A stretch of DNA of 9,670 bases from Oligoflexales bacterium. Lineage in GTDB: Bacteria > Bdellovibrionota_B > Oligoflexia > Oligoflexales > CACXFL01. The notes beneath the pieces are model-generated. The model made no database searches and was not told the DNA's origin. It was given only the letters and a program-made list of their open reading frames with translations. The translations under genes and the position numbers were made by a program. The stretch is from positions 1 to 9,670 of the forward strand of contig JANQHA010000206.1 of the NCBI GenBank assembly GCA_028282865.1. Reading direction: 5' to 3'. Below, in pieces: positions 5,654-9,670 of the stretch; the stretch's first letter is position 1; each line of letters opens with the position of its first letter.

Positions 5654-7441
5654 ATGAAAAAGTTAGCGGCATTTGGTCAAATTTCCATTCTGCTTATTTC
5701 AGCAGTAGCCCTCACTTCATGTGGCCAAATAGTAGATCAAAACCTCACTATGAACTCTGGATTTTTACCTCAGGTCGGGATCTCCACCAAGCTCCCGATT
5801 AAAGCTAAACCATTCAGTTTTTTTGCAATTGATGACTTTAACAAATTTGATAGCCTAAAGTCTCAAGTTGAGCAACTGCTACAAGAAGCAGATTTGCACC
5901 AAGACTTGTCACTAAATCAAACCACCGTCGAAGCTAGAAAAGACAACCTGTACACCGTCAAATACCAATATGCTTTACAAGGTATCCCAGTATGTAACTT
6001 ACAGACTCTTGTACATGAAAACGCAAGAGGTGACTCTCACATTATTAGTCAGATTCCAGAGCTGGAAGATACGACTTTGCCTCAAAGCTGGAGCGACTTA
6101 GATGACGACATGAAAGCAGCTTCAGATGCAATAGCGGAAAACCTCATTGAGGTTGAGGGCTTCAAGCTAATTCAAAACGACAGCTGCCTCTTAGTCGACG
6201 AAAACAAGCTCAAAGCTGCTCGAATTCTCCTAGTAGAAGTCAATTCAATGCCGTACCAGGTTACAGTGACTGAGGGAGATGTCACAAATATTGAGAAAAA
6301 GTTTTTTAGTGCAACCGGAACAGCGGAAGTCTACGAGAAAAACCCATCTGATGGAACTATGAAAAGTTTCACCCTAAACAACTTAGTGGATAGTAATAAT
6401 TATTTAGAAAATCAATACTTCACGACAAGTACCACAGGTACCAAAGCTGAAGAATCTAGTCGAACTTACAACTACAGCACTTCTGATGAAAGGTTCGATG
6501 AAGTCTCTGCTTTTGTTCATACTAATGAGCAATATAACTGGTTTGTTGGCAAGGGCCATAGCTGGTCAAGTAGCGACAAGTTAAACATTACTGTTCATGC
6601 AGTTGTCGGTGGCACCGTAAACAACGCATTGTACACTCCAGGTAACGGTGGTTCGGCACCTAAAATTGAAATTGGTGATGGAGATGGATCGGTGCTAACC
6701 AACCTGCCAAAGGACTCAGATGTCTCGGCGCACGAATTAGGCCATCATATTATTTACGATAACATCACATCGACTTCTGGAGAGTCATTGGTTCTTCACG
6801 AAGGACTTGCGGATTATTTTACCTTAGCTAGGACTGGGGACTCATGTTTAGGAGAGTCCATATGCCCTGCAGGTTCATCTCTTTGTGCAGTTGAATCTCA
6901 ATGCCTTAGGACTGCCGATAACAACTATGTTTTAGACGTAAACACTCGCAGCGAGCCGCACTTAAAATCGCAGTTTATTTCCGGCATGCTATGGGATCTA
7001 AGAGGAAACGCTGTACCAGCCGACAACCTAGATCAAATAGTCTATAACGCGACTCGGCTCATGCTTGGAAGCAGCGGCTATCATGACTTCATTTTAACCA
7101 TGTTGATCGCTGAGAAAAATCTATACAGCGGTGAGTATTGTGACGCAATTTATAAAAAGGCTCAAGATAGGGGGTTAACTTCGGCAATCGCTGATTTCGA
7201 CTGTAGTTCATCTAACCTAAGTATTGCTTCAAGAGACAACTCTGGAGCGACTATTACCAGTACAGAGTCTAGCACCGAGTCTAGCGGTGGTGGGTTCTTC
7301 GGCTGTGGAGTCGCCACCGGTGACCGAGCTAAATCTAGCCCTTTGTCGTCGATATTTATTTTGTTTATACTGATAGGGTTACCGATGTTGGCCGTAGGTT
7401 TTAGAGCTAAATTCAAGCACAGGTTGAGTGAAACTGCTTAG
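5654..7441 (+). CDS. Zinc metalloprotease lipoprotein, M36/M4-like, with propeptide and C-terminal sorting-like tail
   Basis: This 595-residue exported protease has a lipobox L20-T-S-C23 followed by Gly, which favours the outer membrane. Residues about 60-150 resemble the FTP inhibitory propeptide (YQYALQGIPVCNLQTLVHEN), and 150-215 may be a PepSY-like part. The catalytic domain carries IEIGDGDG, the zinc motif H360-E-L-G-H364, Glu383 in HEGLADYF (ExxxD) and SEPHLKSQFISGMLWDLRG with His436, as in fungalysin-type gluzincins. Between them is a four-Cys insert (Cys398, 404, 411, 417), probably disulphide-bonded. The tail is a Ser/Thr/Glu linker, GGGFFGCGV (Cys551), a hydrophobic helix (about 566-583) and a basic end, which resembles MYXO-CTERM-like sorting signals. 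It is probably autoactivated and involved in extracellular protein degradation. It heads an apparent operon with the genes at 7494 and 8554. Confidence 0.88.
   Translation: MKKLAAFGQISILLISAVALTSCGQIVDQNLTMNSGFLPQVGISTKLPIKAKPFSFFAIDDFNKFDSLKSQVEQLLQEADLHQDLSLNQTTVEARKDNLYTVKYQYALQGIPVCNLQTLVHENARGDSHIISQIPELEDTTLPQSWSDLDDDMKAASDAIAENLIEVEGFKLIQNDSCLLVDENKLKAARILLVEVNSMPYQVTVTEGDVTNIEKKFFSATGTAEVYEKNPSDGTMKSFTLNNLVDSNNYLENQYFTTSTTGTKAEESSRTYNYSTSDERFDEVSAFVHTNEQYNWFVGKGHSWSSSDKLNITVHAVVGGTVNNALYTPGNGGSAPKIEIGDGDGSVLTNLPKDSDVSAHELGHHIIYDNITSTSGESLVLHEGLADYFTLARTGDSCLGESICPAGSSLCAVESQCLRTADNNYVLDVNTRSEPHLKSQFISGMLWDLRGNAVPADNLDQIVYNATRLMLGSSGYHDFILTMLIAEKNLYSGEYCDAIYKKAQDRGLTSAIADFDCSSSNLSIASRDNSGATITSTESSTESSGGGFFGCGVATGDRAKSSPLSSIFILFILIGLPMLAVGFRAKFKHRLSETA
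7262..7285 (+). repeat. 12-bp tandem duplication encoding TESS-TESS
   Basis: Two copies of a 12-base unit (ACAGAGTCTAGC and ACCGAGTCTAGC, one mismatch) sit in frame and encode the flexible linker, residues 537-544, just before the GGG-Cys tail of the protease. This looks like a recent small expansion of the linker. Confidence 0.7.
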
Positions 7442-7480
7442 CAAATAAGTTAATAACGGTCCCAAACATAAATCGGTAGC

Positions 7481-7487
7481 AAAAGGA
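7481..7487 (+). promoter_or_regulatory. Shine-Dalgarno deciding a GTG start
   Basis: AAAAGGA followed by ATTGCT precedes GTG at 7494 at the usual distance. No ATG with a comparable site lies nearby, so the GTG is taken as the start of the deacetylase-like gene. Confidence 0.7.
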
Positions 7488-7493
7488 ATTGCT

Positions 7494-8546
7494 GTGGTAC
7501 CCATAAAACAAAATGCCTTGAAAAAGGTTCACCTCCATACACTGATAATAAGCGTATTTATATGGCACTCATCCCTCATTGGCCAACACCCATTATTATC
7601 TTCTGAGACAGTGTTAGCTAAAGAACCTAACTCTTCAAAAAACTATGCTCCCATTTACATAGCGCTATCAATTCAGTGGGAAGGAAGCAGCTTAAAACCA
7701 TATAACCTAAAGATGATCAAGAAAGTTAAAAAGTCGATACCGGGGTTTCCAATCAATCACTTTATCAGTCCGGCATACTTTCTCAAGCCAGCAGCAAAGC
7801 CGCTCGCAGCAAGAGATATTATAGGTGGTACTATCGACAATATCGACACAGTGGGAGTACACCTGTCTGCTTGGAAAAGTATTTTGGACGCCGCAAAGGT
7901 TCCGTTAAAGCGATCTTCGCCGACCTTTTGGGGGGACTACCTAACAGAATCCAGTTGTAAGTCCGACTGCGGCGATAATATCCCTTTGAACGCTTACGAT
8001 AAGGCGGATTTGAAAGAAATTATTTCAGTCTCTCTCGACACCTTGAAGTCCCAAGGGTACCCGACCATTAACAGTTTTGTAGTTAAAGGCTGGATGGTTG
8101 ACGAAAAGGTCGCTGATATCGCAGCCCGGCAAGGTCTTAAATACGACTTCTCGCCAATCTCTCTGCACCTTATTAGAAAGCGAATCAATAATTATCCAAT
8201 CTATCAGAAGCTCACAAGTCTTTGGTCACACATATCACCCTACACTCAACCATATAGAGTTCAAACTACGAGCCAAAAAGAGATTACGGCGATAGCTGGA
8301 GGCTCTGCAATGGTCGATTATATGAGCTTAGATGAAATCGAATCCCTATTTAAGTCCTATTTGGGTAGAAAATCAGCAAACCCAGATCACCCATTAGTAT
8401 TTCATCTCGGAATGTACCAGGAGACTGCGTACCAGTACGGATCTAGGTTTATTTACGCGATAAAACGAATCCTTGCCATAGCTAGCAAACATCATGTAAA
8501 TATACGTCCTTTGCAATTAGATGAAAGATTAACCGAAACTAGGTAA
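7494..8546 (+). CDS. Polysaccharide deacetylase-like exported protein, possibly with altered active site
   Basis: The 350-residue protein starts at GTG and has an N-terminal hydrophobic segment (about residues 13-30), so it is exported or membrane-anchored. The order of landmarks fits NodB/carbohydrate esterase 4-type (beta/alpha) barrels: a first strand IYIALSIQWEG (54-64), GVHLSAWKSIL (121-131), FWGDYL plus a Cys pair CKSDCGDNIPL (155-165), SFVVKGWMVDEKVADIAARQG (read in pieces from 194), YDFS (217-220), TQPY (251-254) and VFHLGMY (302-308). The family removes acetyl groups from chitin or peptidoglycan sugars with a D/H/H metal site. Here the Asp expected in the first motif reads Gln61 and the second His after GVH reads Ser125, so metal binding may be lost or arranged differently. 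It lies 52 bp after the protease with no terminator, and 7 bp before the TatD gene. The family call is moderate. Confidence 0.6.
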   Translation: MVPIKQNALKKVHLHTLIISVFIWHSSLIGQHPLLSSETVLAKEPNSSKNYAPIYIALSIQWEGSSLKPYNLKMIKKVKKSIPGFPINHFISPAYFLKPAAKPLAARDIIGGTIDNIDTVGVHLSAWKSILDAAKVPLKRSSPTFWGDYLTESSCKSDCGDNIPLNAYDKADLKEIISVSLDTLKSQGYPTINSFVVKGWMVDEKVADIAARQGLKYDFSPISLHLIRKRINNYPIYQKLTSLWSHISPYTQPYRVQTTSQKEITAIAGGSAMVDYMSLDEIESLFKSYLGRKSANPDHPLVFHLGMYQETAYQYGSRFIYAIKRILAIASKHHVNIRPLQLDERLTETR

Positions 8547-8553
8547 AGAAAAC

Positions 8554-9366
8554 ATGCACTATGTTGATGTTCATACCCATCTTACTCATGAGAGGTTCAA
8601 GGCAGACCTTGATCTAGTGATTCAAAGAGCTGTTGATGCCGGTCTTGGCGCAGTGGTTGTGAATGGTCTTGAACCAAATTCCAATAGAGAAATTTTGCAA
8701 CTCGCACAAGATCACCCAGTCATTAAGCCAGCACTAGGAATCTACCCGATTGAAGCCATCAACGATATTTTACCTGAAGATTTTGCTCACCCAATAGCAA
8801 AGTTCAGTGTCGATGACGAGATCGAGTTTATTCGTGAGCAAGCAGAGAAAAAAAACATCATGGCGGTTGGAGAGTGTGGCTTAGATGGTTATTGGGTCGG
8901 ATCAGAAACCTTCGCTAGGCAGGAACAGGTATTCGAGCAACTCATCGAGATTGCTAAAAACAACGATATCCCCATCATCGTTCATAGTCGTAAGCTAGAG
9001 AAACGCACTGGAGAAATACTCGCCCACCACAAGGTGGAGAAGGCTGACTTTCACTGCTTCTGTGGTCGAACCAAGCTAGCAAAGCAATTAGCCGAAACTC
9101 ATGGTTGGCACTTTTCGATACCGGCAAATGTTTTGAAAAATGAAGCCTTTCAAAAAATGTTAAAAATCCTACCAACCGAATCCATTCTAACTGAGACCGA
9201 TGCTCCCTACCTTGCTCCAATCAGAGGAGAACGCAATGAACCAGCAAATGTAGTAACCACGGTTGCAGCGTTTGCAGACATCCGTAGTATAGAGATCGAT
9301 GAAGCAAAAAATATTATCTGGCAGAACTACTGTAGGCTCTTTGCAATCGCTTCCACGGAATGTTGA
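8554..9366 (+). CDS. TatD-family metal-dependent hydrolase (deoxyribonuclease type)
   Basis: This 270-residue cytoplasmic TIM-barrel amidohydrolase carries the complete TatD ligand set: VDVHTH (His7, His9), VGECGLD (Glu107), IIVHSR (His144), FHCFCG (His167) and LTETDAPYL (Asp216). TatD proteins are 3'-5' exonucleases/DNases acting in DNA repair and turnover. The segment GIYP (62-65) replaces the GxHP seen in many relatives, so it belongs to a divergent branch. The length is typical (about 260-270). The start lies 7 bp after the previous stop with only a weak SD (AGG of the preceding codon), which suggests translational coupling. A functional link to the secreted proteins upstream is not evident. 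A hairpin at 9377 follows the stop codon. Confidence 0.9.
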   Translation: MHYVDVHTHLTHERFKADLDLVIQRAVDAGLGAVVVNGLEPNSNREILQLAQDHPVIKPALGIYPIEAINDILPEDFAHPIAKFSVDDEIEFIREQAEKKNIMAVGECGLDGYWVGSETFARQEQVFEQLIEIAKNNDIPIIVHSRKLEKRTGEILAHHKVEKADFHCFCGRTKLAKQLAETHGWHFSIPANVLKNEAFQKMLKILPTESILTETDAPYLAPIRGERNEPANVVTTVAAFADIRSIEIDEAKNIIWQNYCRLFAIASTEC

Positions 9367-9376
9367 AATACGTCAA

Positions 9377-9401
9377 TCCCAGCAGCATAGCTGCGTTGGG
9401 A
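9377..9401 (+). terminator. Hairpin after tatD-like gene, weak intrinsic terminator candidate
   Basis: TCCCA-GCAGC-ATA-GCTGC-GT-TGGGA forms two coaxial 5-bp stems with a 2-base bulge (9377-9401). It lies 10 bases after the stop codon, where a terminator is expected. The following ATCTCTT is a poor T-tract, so termination may be incomplete or factor-assisted. Confidence 0.55.
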
Positions 9402-9415
9402 ATCTCTTACTAAAG

Positions 9416-9443
9416 CCGGTCCACGTTCATTTATATGGACTGG
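9416..9443. repeat. 8-bp inverted repeat CCGGTCCA/TGGACTGG
   Basis: Arms at 9416-9423 and 9436-9443 pair over eight positions with one G-U. The 12-base loop is AT-rich. Further GGTCC/TGGTC pieces follow at 9448-9456. There is no T-run on either side, so its role is unclear; it may be a second processing or termination structure after the operon. Confidence 0.4.
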
Positions 9444-9541
9444 AAAAGGTCCTGGTCTGACTTTTCAAAGTGTCGCTCGCATTTAGCTATACCTACAACT
9501 ACACTCCTCGCAAGATTCAGCGTAGTTTTATATAGCAATCT

Positions 9542-9558
9542 AACAATGTAATATTGTT
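9542..9558. repeat. Inverted repeat AACAAT-5-ATTGTT
   Basis: Perfect 6-bp arms (9542-9547, 9553-9558) flank GTAAT. It lies about 27 bases upstream of the -35 box at 9585, so it may be an upstream operator or activator site. Confidence 0.35.
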
Positions 9559-9584
9559 CGCGAATCTATCCATAAAACCCATGC

Positions 9585-9612
9585 TTGAAATACAGCTTAT
9601 AATCTGTATTAT
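9585..9612 (+). promoter_or_regulatory. Sigma-70-like promoter with palindromic spacer
   Basis: TTGAAA (9585-9590), 16 bases, TATTAT (9607-9612) match five of six positions each. The spacer and both boxes are overlapped by a perfect inverted repeat AATACAG-8-CTGTATT (9589-9595 and 9604-9610), which has the form of a repressor site. An alternative -10, TTATAC, lies at 9612-9617. The product is outside the window. Confidence 0.5.
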
Positions 9613-9620
9613 TATACGGA

Positions 9621-9656
9621 GTCGAGTGCTCTGTAGAGAGGAAGCAGAGTGCCGAC
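9621..9656 (+). ncRNA. Strong 5' hairpin: start of a structured leader or small RNA
   Basis: GTCG-(A)-GTGCTCTG pairs with CAGAGTGC-CGAC to give about 12 base pairs with one bulged A and two G-U pairs. The loop is TAGAGAGGAAG. It begins 3-9 bases after the promoter -10 boxes, close to the expected transcription start. The loop and the following bases are purine-rich with GGA motifs (9640, 9661). I do not recognise a known RNA family, and it could equally be the 5' leader of a gene beyond the window. Confidence 0.4.
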
Positions 9657-9670
9657 AAGTGGAAAAGAGA

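Larger units (their letters stand above)
9367..9670. other. Gene-free end region with hairpins and a promoter
   Basis: No protein gene is supported here. The only sizeable plus-strand frame with an ATG (9435-9551, 38 codons) has no ribosome binding site. The region holds the post-operon hairpin (9377), an inverted repeat (9416), an AT inverted repeat (9542-9558), a promoter-like element with a dyad (9585-9612) and a strong hairpin (9621-9656). It therefore looks like a regulatory junction leading into a gene or RNA beyond the window. Confidence 0.6.

Noticed and set aside
9435..9551. 38-codon plus-strand frame starting ATG
   Set aside because: No ribosome binding site, the start lies in a hairpin, and the composition shows no recognisable signal or domain.
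9589..9610. LexA operator
   Set aside because: The arms are ACAG-8-CTGT, the reverse arrangement of the CTGT-8-ACAG box, so the similarity is only superficial.
9634..9652. GGAAGCAG at the window end as part of an SRP RNA core
   Set aside because: The flanking bases do not form the SRP helix 8 with its GNRA-type loop and symmetric internal loop; the loop here is 11 bases and purine-rich.

Overview
The window reads as chromosomal DNA of a Gram-negative, predatory or scavenging-type bacterium. Five of the eight protein genes carry export signals: two lipoboxes, signal peptides, and a beta-barrel-like protein ending in Phe. The overall style (short Lys-rich S21, M36-like protease with a propeptide, moderate GC, secreted hydrolases) suggests Bdellovibrionota or another former deltaproteobacterial lineage. 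This placement is inference; no rRNA or other decisive marker is present.

Layout. Positions 1-2252 (minus) hold the first 750 codons of a large modular lipoprotein: lipobox, helical region, cadherin/Ig-like domain, fibronectin type III domain, then a long glycine-rich domain that leaves the window. Behind it on the same strand (2344-2937) is a TrpG/PabA-type glutamine amidotransferase without its synthase partner. Only 10 bp from its start codon, a putative outer-membrane beta-barrel gene begins in the opposite direction (2948-3733). Next come rpsU (3879-4073) with its own terminator, and a secreted endonuclease/exonuclease/phosphatase-family nuclease (4247-5374; start corrected to an ATG with a strong Shine-Dalgarno sequence) closed by a near-perfect terminator.

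From 5654 to 9366 there is a probable three-gene operon: an M36/M4-like metalloprotease lipoprotein that also has a C-terminal sorting-signal-like tail, a polysaccharide-deacetylase-like secreted protein whose usual metal ligands look altered, and a TatD-family metal-dependent hydrolase. A sequence resembling a sigma-28 (FliA) promoter lies upstream of the protease. The last 304 bp hold no convincing gene but several inverted repeats, a promoter-like element with a dyad in its spacer, and a strong hairpin beginning where the transcript should start.

Working together: nuclease, protease and deacetylase-like protein all face outside the cytoplasm and could serve degradation of foreign macromolecules, while the glycine-rich lipoprotein and the barrel protein would shape the surface. 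TrpG/PabA-like, S21 and TatD are ordinary cytoplasmic functions. No mobile element, CRISPR array, tRNA or rRNA was seen.
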